Source: NCEH01 sp043195135 | Lineage (GTDB): Bacteria > Pseudomonadota > Alphaproteobacteria > Rhizobiales > Xanthobacteraceae | Direction: 5' to 3' (one strand) | Assembly: GCF_043195135.1 (NCBI RefSeq) | Contig: NZ_JBAFWP010000015.1 | DNA: 64,000 nucleotides | Part shown: positions 1-8,111 of the stretch, piece after piece | Position numbering within the stretch: position 1 is the stretch's first letter | Layout of the letters: each line of letters starts with the position of its first letter | Position numbers and translations under genes: made by a program | The notes under the pieces: model-generated | What the model was told of the DNA's origin: nothing | Databases searched by the model: none | Seen by the model: the letters and a program-made list of their open reading frames with translations, nothing else

Positions 1-57
1 TCGTCGCGCGGCGTGTACCTTCAGAGGCGCGCGTCGCCCGGCGCGCGCCGGACGCGC

Positions 58-1002
58 TCAGCCCCCGCCGAACACCGACCAGCGCATGGCCTTCGCCAAT
101 TGCTCCAGCGCGATCGAGCCGAGCACCGAATTGCCGTAGCGGTCGAGGCCCGGCGACCATACCGCGATGGAGGCCTTGCCCGGCGCCACCGCCAGGATGC
201 CGCCGCCGACGCCGCTCTTGCCCGGCAGGCCGACGCGGAAGGCGAAATCGCCCGAGCCGTCATAATGGCCGCAGGTCAGCATCAGGGCCGCGATGCGGCG
301 CGCCCGCTCGGAGGTGACGACCGAGCGGCCGGTGGTGGGGATCTTGCCACCGAAAGCGATATAGCGCCCCGCCATGGCCAATTGCCGGGCCGTCATGGTG
401 ATCGCGCAATGGTGGAAATAGACCCCGAGCGCATGGTCCACCGGATGTTCCAGCACATTGAACGCGCGCATGTAATTGGCGAGCGCGGTGTTCAGGAAGC
501 CGGTCTGCTTCTCCGAGCGCGCCACATTCTCGTCGATCGCCACATCCTCGTCGTCGGCGATGAAGCGGATGAAGCGCAGGATCGAGCCCAGCGCCTCGCG
601 CGGCTGGTGGCCGGAGAGCAGCACGTCGGTCACGGCGATGGCGCCGGCATTGATGAAGGGATTGCGCGGCTTGCCCTTCTCATATTCCAGCTGGACGATG
701 GAATTGAACGCATTGCCGGAGGGCTCGCGGCCGACGCGATTCCAAAGATTGTCGCCGAGCTGCCCGAGCGCCAGGGTGAGGGTGAACACCTTCGAGATGC
801 TCTGGATCGAAAAGGATGTCTCGAAATCGCCGGCGCAGATCATCTCGCCGTCGGCCGTGGTGACGGCGATGGCGAACTGGTCCAGCGGCACCTTGGCGAG
901 TTCGGGAATATAGCTCGCCACCGCGCCGCGCTCCGTGCGCTGCGCCATGTCTGCGGCGATGTCCGCCACCACCTGCCTCAAGTCCGGCTTGAAATCCGAC
1001 AC
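58..1002 (-). CDS. glsA: Glutaminase (class A)
   Basis: Hydrolyses L-glutamine to glutamate and ammonia in the cytoplasm. The 314-residue product is a single serine-dependent beta-lactamase-like glutaminase domain, close to the usual length of about 310. The S-x-x-K nucleophile motif is visible as SISK in the N-terminal third, followed by the family signatures PFINAGAI, ENVARSEK and, near the C-terminus, GKSGVGGG and YGNSVLGS. The start is taken as GTG at 1002 because GGGAGG lies five bases upstream; a TTG nine codons earlier is the alternative. It is divergent from the photolyase gene across about 110 bp, which must hold both promoters. Confidence 0.93.
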   Translation of the reverse strand: MSDFKPDLRQVVADIAADMAQRTERGAVASYIPELAKVPLDQFAIAVTTADGEMICAGDFETSFSIQSISKVFTLTLALGQLGDNLWNRVGREPSGNAFNSIVQLEYEKGKPRNPFINAGAIAVTDVLLSGHQPREALGSILRFIRFIADDEDVAIDENVARSEKQTGFLNTALANYMRAFNVLEHPVDHALGVYFHHCAITMTARQLAMAGRYIAFGGKIPTTGRSVVTSERARRIAALMLTCGHYDGSGDFAFRVGLPGKSGVGGGILAVAPGKASIAVWSPGLDRYGNSVLGSIALEQLAKAMRWSVFGGG

Positions 1003-1112
1003 CCGGTCCTCCCTTTGCACGCCGGTCAACTATAGCTCTCGCAGACGCGAAGGGTAGCCGGCCGCGCCGAGGCGGCTATGCTGCGCGCCGCGTTTCTCGT
1101 TACCGGTGCGTC

Positions 1113-2558
1113 ATGCCGCCTTCCCCTGCCCTGGTCTGGTTCCGCGACGATCTGCGGCTTAGCGACAATCCCGCCCTCACCCATGCCGCGCGCGACGGGC
1201 GGCCGGTGGCGGCGCTTTATGTGCTGGATGAAATTTCGCCCGGCGTGCGGCCGCTCGGCGGGGCGGCGCGCTGGTGGCTCGCCCAGTCGCTGAAGGCGCT
1301 GGCGCGGGATCTCGGCACCCATGGCATACCCCTGATTCTGCGGCGGGGACCGGCGGGCGACATCGTGCCGGCGCTGGCCCTCGCGCTCGGGGCGGGCCTT
1401 GTCGCCTTCAACAGCCGGCCGGGCGCGGCCGAGCACGCCGTCGATGCGCAGATCGCCGCCGCTTTGCGGGCCGAGGGCGGCGAGGTGCGCCTGTTCAACG
1501 GCCATCTGCTGCACGAATTGGGATCGGTGCGCACCGCGGCGGGCACCTTGCCGCGCACCTTCAGCGCCTTTCACCGGGCAGCATTGAAGGACCGGGTGCT
1601 GCGCCCGCCCCTGCCCGTACCGCCGCGCCTGGAGGCCGCGCGCCACGCACAGGCGAGCGAGGATCCCGCCCCCTGGGCGCTCGAACCCTCCCGGCCCGAC
1701 TGGGCGCAGGGGCTGCGCGCCACATGGCGGGCCGGAGAAGCGGCCGCGCGGGAGCGGCTGCACGATTTCCTGTCCGAAGGCCTGCGCGGCTATGCCGATC
1801 TGCGCGACCGGCCGGACATGGCGCACGTCTCGCGCCTGTCGCCGCATCTGCGCTGGGGCGAGCTATCCCCCCGCCAGGTCCTCTCCGCCGCCCAGCACGC
1901 GGTCGAGGCGGAGGGGCTGTCGCCCCGCGATGGGGAGAAGTTCGCGGCCGAACTCTATTGGCGCGAGTTCAACCATCACATCCTCAACGCGGCGCCCGAC
2001 CTCGCGACGCGGAACCTGAACCCCGCCTTCGACGCCTTTCCCTGGCGCTCGGCACCTCGTGAACTGGCGGCATGGCAGGAGGGCCGCACCGGCTATCCCA
2101 TCGTGGATGCCGCCATGCGCCAGCTGTGGCAGACCGGATGGATGCACAACCGCATGCGCATGGTGGTCGCTTCGTTCCTCGCCAAGCATTTGCTGGTGGA
2201 CTGGCGCGCGGGCGAGCGCTGGTTCTGGGATACGCTGGTGGATGCGGACGCGGCGAGCAATCCCGGCAATTGGCAATGGGTGGCGGGAACGGGGGTCGAT
2301 GCGGCACCTTATTTCCGCATCTTCAATCCGGTGTTGCAGGGCGAGAAGTTCGATCCGCACGGGGCCTATGTGCGCGCTTTCGTGCCGGAGCTGTCCGGCC
2401 TGCCGCCGGCGCTGATCCATAAGCCCTGGACGGGCGATGCCGCCGCCCTCTCGCGGGCCGGCGTGCGGCACGGCGCCGATTATCCCCGTCCCATCGTCGA
2501 CCATGCGCGGGCCCGTGCGCGGGCGCTGGAGGCGTTCGCGCAGATAAAGGCGCAATGA
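1113..2558 (+). CDS. phrB: Deoxyribodipyrimidine photo-lyase
   Basis: Light-driven repair of cyclobutane pyrimidine dimers using FAD and an antenna chromophore. The 481-residue protein has an N-terminal Rossmann-like photolyase domain (residues 4-130, beginning LVWFRDDLRLSDNPAL) and a C-terminal helical FAD-binding domain. The latter carries the class I signatures GYPIVDAAMRQL, GWMHNRMRM, DADAASNPGNWQW and FRIFNP. Length and motifs fit class I CPD photolyases; a cryptochrome-like role cannot be excluded from sequence. It stands alone on the plus strand, divergent from glutaminase. Confidence 0.95.
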   Translation: MPPSPALVWFRDDLRLSDNPALTHAARDGRPVAALYVLDEISPGVRPLGGAARWWLAQSLKALARDLGTHGIPLILRRGPAGDIVPALALALGAGLVAFNSRPGAAEHAVDAQIAAALRAEGGEVRLFNGHLLHELGSVRTAAGTLPRTFSAFHRAALKDRVLRPPLPVPPRLEAARHAQASEDPAPWALEPSRPDWAQGLRATWRAGEAAARERLHDFLSEGLRGYADLRDRPDMAHVSRLSPHLRWGELSPRQVLSAAQHAVEAEGLSPRDGEKFAAELYWREFNHHILNAAPDLATRNLNPAFDAFPWRSAPRELAAWQEGRTGYPIVDAAMRQLWQTGWMHNRMRMVVASFLAKHLLVDWRAGERWFWDTLVDADAASNPGNWQWVAGTGVDAAPYFRIFNPVLQGEKFDPHGAYVRAFVPELSGLPPALIHKPWTGDAAALSRAGVRHGADYPRPIVDHARARARALEAFAQIKAQ

Positions 2559-2716
2559 CCCCTCCGGCGCCGCGCCGCAGGGCCGAGCTATGGCGCGGCC
2601 GCAGGCTTCCCGCTAAACCGGGCGCGTCGGCGACTCGCGCCTGAAGCGCCGCGGCCCGGCTGCGCCGGCAGGATTGTTTCACACGCGCGGCGCCCCGCCG
2701 CGGCGAGGATCGAGCG

Positions 2717-3793
2717 ATGCGGGAAACCCTCTATTCCTTGCAGATCCTGCGCTTCCTCGCAGCCGCCTTGGTCATGCTGTCCCATGTGGAGCACAGCCTG
2801 TCCGGCTTTCGCGAACGCTATGGGGCGGAGGTGCTGATTTTCGGGATTTCGGGCGATCTCGGCGTCCGCATCTTCTTCGTCATCAGCGGCTTCATCATGG
2901 TCTATATCGCCCATGATGCCTTCGCGCAGCCCGGCGCGCCGGGGCGGTTCCTGGCGGCGCGGATCGTGCGCGTGGTGCCGCTGTATTGGCTTTTGACGAC
3001 GCTGCAAATCCTCGTCTTCCTGCTGCTCGCCCGCCTCGGCGATCCCTCCGGCGCGGCACTCCTCTCCGTGCCGGAAGTCGTGAAGAGCTATTTCTTCATC
3101 CCTTACTTCAATCTCTACGCGCAGCATCGGCCGATCCTCTCCCAGGGCTGGACGCTGAACTATGAGATGTTCTTCTATCTCGCCTTCGCCGCCAGCCTGT
3201 TCCTCAAGCGCACCCTCGGCCTGGTCGTGCTGATGGCGCTGCTGCTCGGCCTGATCGCGGCGGGAACGCTGGACTGGCAGCAGGACGTCCTGCGCGCCTG
3301 GACCCATTCGATCCTCCTGGAATTCGTCATCGGCATCGCGCTCGCCCTCGTGAAGCTGCACCTGATGCGCAGCGGGCGCGGCGTGCTGGCATTTCGCCAT
3401 GTCCTTCCCGCCTGCCTGGCGCTGATCGTCGCGGTCACGGCCTTTCCCCAGGCGGTGCCGGCGGCGCATACGCTGGTGGCGATGCTGACCGTGGGGCTAT
3501 GCGTGCTGTGCGTGGATGCCAATCCCACACGCCCGGCGGTGGGCATTCTCGTGGTGCTGGGCAATGCCTCCTACAGCCTTTATCTCTGCCACAGCTTCAT
3601 TTTCCTGTTCGTCGACCCGCTCTGGCGCAAGCTGTTGGGCGGGCAGTATCTCGGGCTTTATTTCCTGCTCGTCACCACGGCGGCGCTCGCCCTCGGCTAT
3701 CTGACCTATCGCCGCGTCGAGCTGCCGATGAACGGGTTCCTGCGCAGCGCGCTCCTGCGCCGGAGCCCCCGCCCCGCCCCGGTGCCGCGCTGA
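2717..3793 (+). CDS. Acyltransferase 3 family membrane protein
   Basis: A 358-residue polytopic membrane protein of the acyltransferase-3 (OafA/NodX/YrhL) family, which transfers acetyl or other acyl groups to extracytoplasmic carbohydrates. The family hallmarks are present: LQILRFLAAALVMLSHVEHS near the N-terminus, with the conserved His, then FFVISGFIM and roughly ten hydrophobic segments, ending in a basic Pro/Arg tail. No SGNH domain is fused. GAGGA lies seven bases before the ATG. There is no sugar-biosynthesis cluster next to it, so the acceptor cannot be inferred. Confidence 0.88.
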   Translation: MRETLYSLQILRFLAAALVMLSHVEHSLSGFRERYGAEVLIFGISGDLGVRIFFVISGFIMVYIAHDAFAQPGAPGRFLAARIVRVVPLYWLLTTLQILVFLLLARLGDPSGAALLSVPEVVKSYFFIPYFNLYAQHRPILSQGWTLNYEMFFYLAFAASLFLKRTLGLVVLMALLLGLIAAGTLDWQQDVLRAWTHSILLEFVIGIALALVKLHLMRSGRGVLAFRHVLPACLALIVAVTAFPQAVPAAHTLVAMLTVGLCVLCVDANPTRPAVGILVVLGNASYSLYLCHSFIFLFVDPLWRKLLGGQYLGLYFLLVTTAALALGYLTYRRVELPMNGFLRSALLRRSPRPAPVPR

Positions 3794-3870
3794 AAGCCGC
3801 AAGCCGCGCCGGTTGCCGCTGGTGAGCGCCTTCGCTAACGTTCGCTCGCCATCTGGAGCACGGTTATTCC

Positions 3871-4902
3871 ATGAATATACGTAACGGTCTTGTTGAATCC
3901 ATCGGCAACACCCCGCTCATCCGCCTGAAGAAGGCGTCCGAGGAGACCGGGTGCACGATCCTGGGCAAAGCCGAATTCCTCAATCCGGGCCAGTCGGTGA
4001 AGGATCGCGCGGCGCTCGGCATCATCCAGGATGCGATCGCGAAGGGCACGCTCCAGCCCGGCGGCGTGATCGTGGAAGGCACGGCGGGCAATACCGGCAT
4101 CGGCCTCGCGCTGGTGGCCGCGCCGTTCGGCTTCAAGACCGTGATCGTCATTCCCGAGACCCAGTCCCAGGAAAAGAAGGACATGCTGCGTCTCGCCGGC
4201 GCCACGCTCGTGGAAGTGCCGGCGGTACCCTATTCCAACCCGAACAATTACGTAAAAGTCTCCGGCCGCCTCGCCGAGGCGCTCGCCAAGACCGAGCCGA
4301 ACGGCGCCATCTGGGCCAACCAGTTCGACAATGTGGCCAATCGCCAGGCGCATATCGACACCACAGGGCCGGAAATCTACGAGCAGACCGACGGCAAGGT
4401 GGACGGCTTCGTGTGCGCGGTGGGCACCGGCGGCACGCTCGCCGGCATCGGCATCGCGCTCAAGGCGCGCAACCCCGACATCAAGATCGCCCTCGCCGAC
4501 CCGTTCGGCGCGGCGCTCTATTCCTATTACACCACCGGCGTGCTGCACGCGGAGGGCTCGTCCATCACCGAGGGCATCGGCCAGGGGCGCATCACCGCAA
4601 ACCTCGTGGACGCCCCGGTGGACCTTGCCTATCAGATCCCGGACGCGGAAGCGGTGCAGATCGTGTTCGACCTGCTGGAGCATGAAGGCCTGTGTCTCGG
4701 CGGCTCGTCCGGCATCAATATCGCCGGCGCGATCCGCCTCGCGAAGGATCTCGGGCCGGGGCATACCATCGTCACCATTCTCTGCGACTACGGCACGCGC
4801 TATCAGTCCAAGCTGTTCAATCCCGAATTCCTGCGGTCCAAGGACCTGCCCGTGCCGGGCTGGCTGGAGCGCAAGAGCGAGGTGCCGAACGTTCTCGTGT
4901 GA
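3871..4902 (+). CDS. cysK: Cysteine synthase A (O-acetylserine sulfhydrylase)
   Basis: PLP enzyme converting O-acetylserine and sulfide to cysteine. The 343-residue protein has the fold-type II PLP lysine in GQSVKDRAAL (about residue 44), the substrate loop GTAGNTGIGLAL, the phosphate-binding loop GTGGTLAG and the C-terminal GGSSGINIAGA segment. The GTAGNTG loop, instead of the commoner TSGNTG, and the C-terminal tail of about 30 residues are features of the alphaproteobacterial CysK group. It lies 35 bp upstream of a sulfurtransferase on the same strand, so the two probably form a small sulfur-metabolism operon. Confidence 0.94.
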   Translation: MNIRNGLVESIGNTPLIRLKKASEETGCTILGKAEFLNPGQSVKDRAALGIIQDAIAKGTLQPGGVIVEGTAGNTGIGLALVAAPFGFKTVIVIPETQSQEKKDMLRLAGATLVEVPAVPYSNPNNYVKVSGRLAEALAKTEPNGAIWANQFDNVANRQAHIDTTGPEIYEQTDGKVDGFVCAVGTGGTLAGIGIALKARNPDIKIALADPFGAALYSYYTTGVLHAEGSSITEGIGQGRITANLVDAPVDLAYQIPDAEAVQIVFDLLEHEGLCLGGSSGINIAGAIRLAKDLGPGHTIVTILCDYGTRYQSKLFNPEFLRSKDLPVPGWLERKSEVPNVLV

Positions 4903-4937
4903 CCCCGCCACCCGTCCTCCAACCCGGAAGCCCGTTC

Positions 4938-5783
4938 ATGACCTCCTCGCCCTACCTCGTTTCCACGCAATGGCTTGCGGACAATCTCGGAGCGCCCGAC
5001 CTGGTGATCGTGGATGGCTCCTGGCACTTGCCGCCGACCGGGCGCAACGGCAAGGCGGAGTTCCTGGAGCATCACATTCCCGGCGCCGTGTTCTTCGACA
5101 TCGACGCCATTTCCGACCCGTCCACCGACCTGCCGCACATGCTGCCGGACGCGCTCGCCTTCTCCGCTGCGGTGGGCAAGCTCGGCATCGGCGACGGGCT
5201 GCGGATCGTGGTCTATGACCAGCTCGGCCTGTTCTCGGCGGCGCGCGTGTGGTGGACCTTCCGCGCCTTCGGGGTGGCGGAGGTGATGATCCTGGATGGC
5301 GGCCTGCCGCAATGGCTGGCCGAGGGCCGCGAGACCGAAAGCGGCCCCTCGGCCCGCCCGCCGGCGAGCTTCATGGCGCGGCTGGATCGGTCCATCATCG
5401 CCGACATCGCCCAAGTGGAGCGCGCCCTGACCGCCGGCACCAGCCAGGTGCTCGATGCGCGCCCGGCCGCCCGGTTCCGGGGCGAGGCGCCGGAGCCGCG
5501 CGCCGGCATCGCCTCCGGCCATATTCCCGGCAGCCTGAACCTGCCGTTCAGCGAAATCGTGAAGGACGGCCACCTCGCCGAGCCCGCGGCCCTGCGCGCG
5601 GCCCTGGAGGGCGCGGGCGTGGATCTCTCCCGCCCGGTGATCACCTCCTGCGGTTCCGGCGTCTCGGCCGCTATCCTGTGGCTGGCGCTGGACAGCATCG
5701 GCAAGCGCCCGCATGCGCTCTATGACGGCTCCTGGGCCGAATGGGCCTCCGCCGGAAAGCCGGTGGCGACCGGGGCGGAATAA
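4938..5783 (+). CDS. sseA: 3-mercaptopyruvate/thiosulfate sulfurtransferase
   Basis: Tandem-rhodanese sulfurtransferase of 281 residues that moves sulfane sulfur from 3-mercaptopyruvate (or thiosulfate) to acceptors. The N-terminal rhodanese repeat (about 5-140) lacks a catalytic cysteine, as is usual. The C-terminal repeat (about 155-280) carries the active-site loop CGSGVSAAI. CGSG-type loops favour mercaptopyruvate over thiosulfate in this family. The start at 4938 has GGAAG seven bases upstream; the frame stays open further upstream but that stretch overlaps cysK. Co-directional with cysK. Confidence 0.92.
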   Translation: MTSSPYLVSTQWLADNLGAPDLVIVDGSWHLPPTGRNGKAEFLEHHIPGAVFFDIDAISDPSTDLPHMLPDALAFSAAVGKLGIGDGLRIVVYDQLGLFSAARVWWTFRAFGVAEVMILDGGLPQWLAEGRETESGPSARPPASFMARLDRSIIADIAQVERALTAGTSQVLDARPAARFRGEAPEPRAGIASGHIPGSLNLPFSEIVKDGHLAEPAALRAALEGAGVDLSRPVITSCGSGVSAAILWLALDSIGKRPHALYDGSWAEWASAGKPVATGAE

Positions 5784-5789
5784 ACCCGG

Positions 5790-5824
5790 CCTCGCTTGGA
5801 AGATCCCTAACCCTCGCTTGGAAG
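5790..5824 (+). repeat. Short direct repeat, two copies
   Basis: The 13-mer CCTCGCTTGGAAG occurs at 5790-5802 and again at 5812-5824, each copy followed within a few bases by CCCTAACC. It sits just after the sseA stop and abuts the inverted-repeat pair that follows. Confidence 0.7.
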
Positions 5825-5825
5825 G

Positions 5826-5948
5826 CCCCCTCCCTAACCCTCCCCCGCACGCGGGAGAGGGGACAAGGCGGTGTCGCGGGGAAATCCGTACCTCACACAG
5901 ACCGATGCGCTCCCTCTCCCGCTTGCGGGGGAGGGCTGGGGAGGGGGA
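5826..5948. repeat. Inverted pair of GC-rich palindromic elements
   Basis: Two arms of about 38 bp, 5826-5863 and 5910-5948, are near-perfect reverse complements. Each arm contains its own small palindrome around CCCGCA(C/A)GCGGG flanked by CCCTCCC/GGGAGGG runs. The pair lies in the space between the convergent genes sseA and the DUF1489 gene and could fold into a long hairpin terminating both transcripts. It resembles the small intergenic palindromic repeats common in rhizobial-type genomes, but whether it is repeated elsewhere cannot be seen from this window. Confidence 0.8.
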
Positions 5949-5995
5949 AAGACCGCCAGAGCGGGGAAAGACCGGGGCGGACGATCCGGATTCGC

Positions 5996-6535
5996 CTACA
6001 GCAGCCCGAGCGCGCGCAATTCGCGCTCCATCTCCGCCGGCAGGCCGGCCGCGCCCTTCCCCGCTGCGTCGATATCCGGGGCCACATCCGCATCCTTGAG
6101 ATAGCGCCAGCCCTGGAACGGGCGATGGGGACGCGGCGCCACGCGCACCACCTGCGGGTCGAGCACCAAGGTGCAGCGGCGGATGCCTTCGCCATCGACG
6201 AACGGGCGGATGTCGATCAGGCGCTGCCGGCACATGATCTCGCCCTTGATCACCCAATAGAGCGAACCACCGCCCAGCAATTCCTCGGTGCGGGTGGGCA
6301 CCATGCGGGTGATATGCCCGTGTTCCACAGGCAGGCCGCGCGCCGCCTTGTCGGCGAGGCGCTCGGCGATCCAGTCGGTCAGGTCCTCGATGGATTCGGC
6401 GCCGACGCACAGCTTGAGGAGATGCAGGGGCCGGGCCGCTCCGATGGCGGACCCGGACGAAGCGGCCGGCGATGGCTTGGCCTTCGCCGCGGGAGATTTG
6501 GCAACGGCGGATTTGGCGGGAGTTTTCGCGTTCAT
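5996..6535 (-). CDS. DUF1489 family protein
   Basis: A 179-residue protein of the alphaproteobacterial DUF1489 family, whose function is unknown. After an Ala/Lys/Pro-rich N-terminal tail of about 30 residues comes the conserved domain with LHLLKLCVGAES, HITRMVPTR, GGSLYWVIKGEI and a C-terminal LVLDP segment. The ATG at 6535 overlaps the stop of the upstream GST gene as ATGA, so the two are translationally coupled. This start is preferred to an in-frame one 12 codons upstream inside the GST gene. Confidence 0.85.
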   Translation of the reverse strand: MNAKTPAKSAVAKSPAAKAKPSPAASSGSAIGAARPLHLLKLCVGAESIEDLTDWIAERLADKAARGLPVEHGHITRMVPTRTEELLGGGSLYWVIKGEIMCRQRLIDIRPFVDGEGIRRCTLVLDPQVVRVAPRPHRPFQGWRYLKDADVAPDIDAAGKGAAGLPAEMERELRALGLL

Positions 6536-7221
6536 GCGGCGACGGCCGGCTCCCGCTTCACCTGCGGCCAATCCACTTCGTCCTCGGGCAGGACCTCGGT
6601 TTCTTGCAGCGCCTCGCCCTTCCAGGCGACGAAATCGGGCTGGTCATGGATCGCCGCCACATAGGCGTCGCTCACCTCGTCGAGCGGCACCGCATAGGTG
6701 CGCAGGCGCGTCGCCACGGGAGCAAACATCGCGTCCGCAGCGCTGAAGGCGCCGAACAGGAAATCCCCGCCGCCGCCAAAGCGCCGACGCGCCTCGCGGA
6801 AAATGGCGGTGACGCGCGCGACGTCGCGCTCCACGCCCTCGGCGAGGGCCAGCGGCTCCACCGGCCGCCATAGATTCATCGGCAGATGGCGGCGCAGATG
6901 ATGAAACGAGGCGTGCATCTCGGCACTGATGGAGCGCGCGAACGCACGCGCCGCAGGACGCACCGGCCACAACGGGCGATTGGGATGGGTTTCGGCCACA
7001 TGTTCGATGATGGCGAGGGAATCCCACACCGGAATGTCGCCATCCACCAGCACCGGAACGCGGCCGGCGGTGCCGAGGGGCGCCAGCGCTGCCTTGAACG
7101 CATCCGTGCCGATGGCGATGCGCTGCTCCTCGAAGGCGATGCCGGCGGCCCGCAAGGCAAGCCACGGCCGCAGCGACCAGGAGGAATAATTCTTGTTTCC
7201 GATGATCAGCTTCAACGGCAT
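6532..7221 (-). CDS. Glutathione S-transferase family protein
   Basis: A 229-residue cytosolic GST-fold protein. The N-terminal thioredoxin-like domain carries LIIGNKNYSSWSLRPWLAL, where the Ser pair takes the place of the glutathione-activating residue. The cis-Pro segment RVPVLVDG and the glutathione-binding DSLAI follow, then an all-helical C-terminal domain. It belongs to the group usually annotated as a GST with unknown substrate. The ATG at 7221 is chosen because it begins directly at the conserved beta strand. It is the first gene of a two-gene unit with DUF1489. Confidence 0.87.
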   Translation of the reverse strand: MPLKLIIGNKNYSSWSLRPWLALRAAGIAFEEQRIAIGTDAFKAALAPLGTAGRVPVLVDGDIPVWDSLAIIEHVAETHPNRPLWPVRPAARAFARSISAEMHASFHHLRRHLPMNLWRPVEPLALAEGVERDVARVTAIFREARRRFGGGGDFLFGAFSAADAMFAPVATRLRTYAVPLDEVSDAYVAAIHDQPDFVAWKGEALQETEVLPEDEVDWPQVKREPAVAA

Positions 7222-7266
7222 GACGCTCGCCCTCCCCAGCACCCTACGGGACCGGGCCGCGTGCCG

Positions 7267-7395
7267 TCAGCGGATCGAAGCGACGATGACGGGATCGAAC
7301 CCGCCGAAGAGATAGACCACGGCGATGGTCGCAACAACAACGCCCAGAGCAGTGCGGGCGACGCACCAGCAGGATCGTTCGGTCTTTACGGTCAT
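7267..7395 (-). CDS. Possible 42-residue single-span membrane protein
   Basis: A short frame starting with ATG at 7395 encodes 42 residues: a basic, Cys/Trp-containing N-terminus, a strongly hydrophobic stretch LGVVVATIAVVYLF, then GGFDPVIVASIR. The layout of basic head, one membrane span and short tail is typical of small bacterial membrane proteins, and third codon positions are mostly G or C. No good Shine-Dalgarno sequence precedes it, so it may not be translated. The rest of the 380-bp space between the GST gene and the DUF3253 gene shows no other gene. Confidence 0.35.
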   Translation of the reverse strand: MTVKTERSCWCVARTALGVVVATIAVVYLFGGFDPVIVASIR

Positions 7396-7618
7396 GATGA
7401 CTGTCTATGGCTTGAAGGGGAGAAACCAGGTGTCCTGAAACAGGATTTCCAGATGGGGCGCATTTCGGCCACGCATTCGTCACAATATCTAAGAAATTCC
7501 TAACGAAAGCGCAAGACCATCCTGCTGCGCCGCACCGGCATATCCGCATGGCTGCCCATACGCCTTCCTATCAGCTCGGGCTTGCGCGGCGCTGGCGGCG
7601 ATGCGACAGCAGGCCATG

Positions 7619-7918
7619 ATGAATGCGCAGAACCCGCCCGCGGCTGAAGCCGCAGATACCGCCCTGCCCGCCGAGGACGATGTGGCCCGCGCCATCCTCA
7701 CCCTCGCCGCCCGGGAGGGCGCCAAGACCATCGCCCCGGCGGACGCCGCCCTCGCCCTGATGGGTCCGGCGCAGTGGCAGCGTGCCCTGCCGGCGGTGCG
7801 CCGGGTCGCGGTGCGGCTCGCGCTCGAAGGCCGGCTGGTCATCTACCGCAAGGGCAAGCCGGTGGATCCGCAGGATTTCCGCGGCGTCTACCGGCTCGGC
7901 CTGCCGCGCGAGGATTGA
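7619..7918 (+). CDS. DUF3253 domain protein
   Basis: A protein of about 99 residues of the DUF3253 family, which has a small winged-helix-like fold and unknown function. Visible family features are DDVARAILTLAAREGAKT, a tryptophan in AQWQRALPAVRRVAVRLALEGRL and a C-terminal IYRKGKPVDP segment. Three in-frame ATGs (7601, 7616, 7619) are possible starts; the conserved domain begins about 20 residues after the last. Stand-alone gene. Confidence 0.75.
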   Translation: MNAQNPPAAEAADTALPAEDDVARAILTLAAREGAKTIAPADAALALMGPAQWQRALPAVRRVAVRLALEGRLVIYRKGKPVDPQDFRGVYRLGLPRED

Positions 7919-8054
7919 CCTGTCAGCCGGCTATCGCGTGCGCCTCGCGCGCTCGCAGAAATTCATGGCGCGAATTCTGCCGAAATCCCGGGTTTAGCGC
8001 GCGGAAAACCACGGAGATGGGGCACAAAACCCCGATTCGTCTGCGCTAAGCCAT

Positions 8055-8070
8055 TGTTTCACGTGAAACA
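8055..8070. promoter_or_regulatory. parS: parS centromere site (ParB/Spo0J binding)
   Basis: The 16-mer TGTTTCACGTGAAACA is a perfect palindrome identical to the bacterial chromosomal parS consensus recognised by ParB. It lies in the intergenic space after the DUF3253 gene and before the 3' end of the convergent YdcF-type gene, as expected for a centromere element and not for a coding sequence. ParB loaded here would spread over flanking DNA and recruit ParA and condensin. parS sites lie near the replication origin, so this locates the window in that part of the chromosome. Confidence 0.93.
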
Positions 8071-8111
8071 TTTTCCCACTGCGGGCCGGCGGCCGCAGCG
8101 CCGATGGGTCT

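Noticed and set aside
2675..2682. Second parS-like sequence TGTTTCAC
   Set aside because: Only the left half matches; the right half (ACGCGCGG) does not continue the palindrome.
4803..6410. Long open frame (535 codons) antisense to the sulfurtransferase and beyond
   Set aside because: It overlaps genes with clear families on both strands, has Arg/Gly/Pro-biased composition and no recognisable domain; such frames are expected at this GC content.
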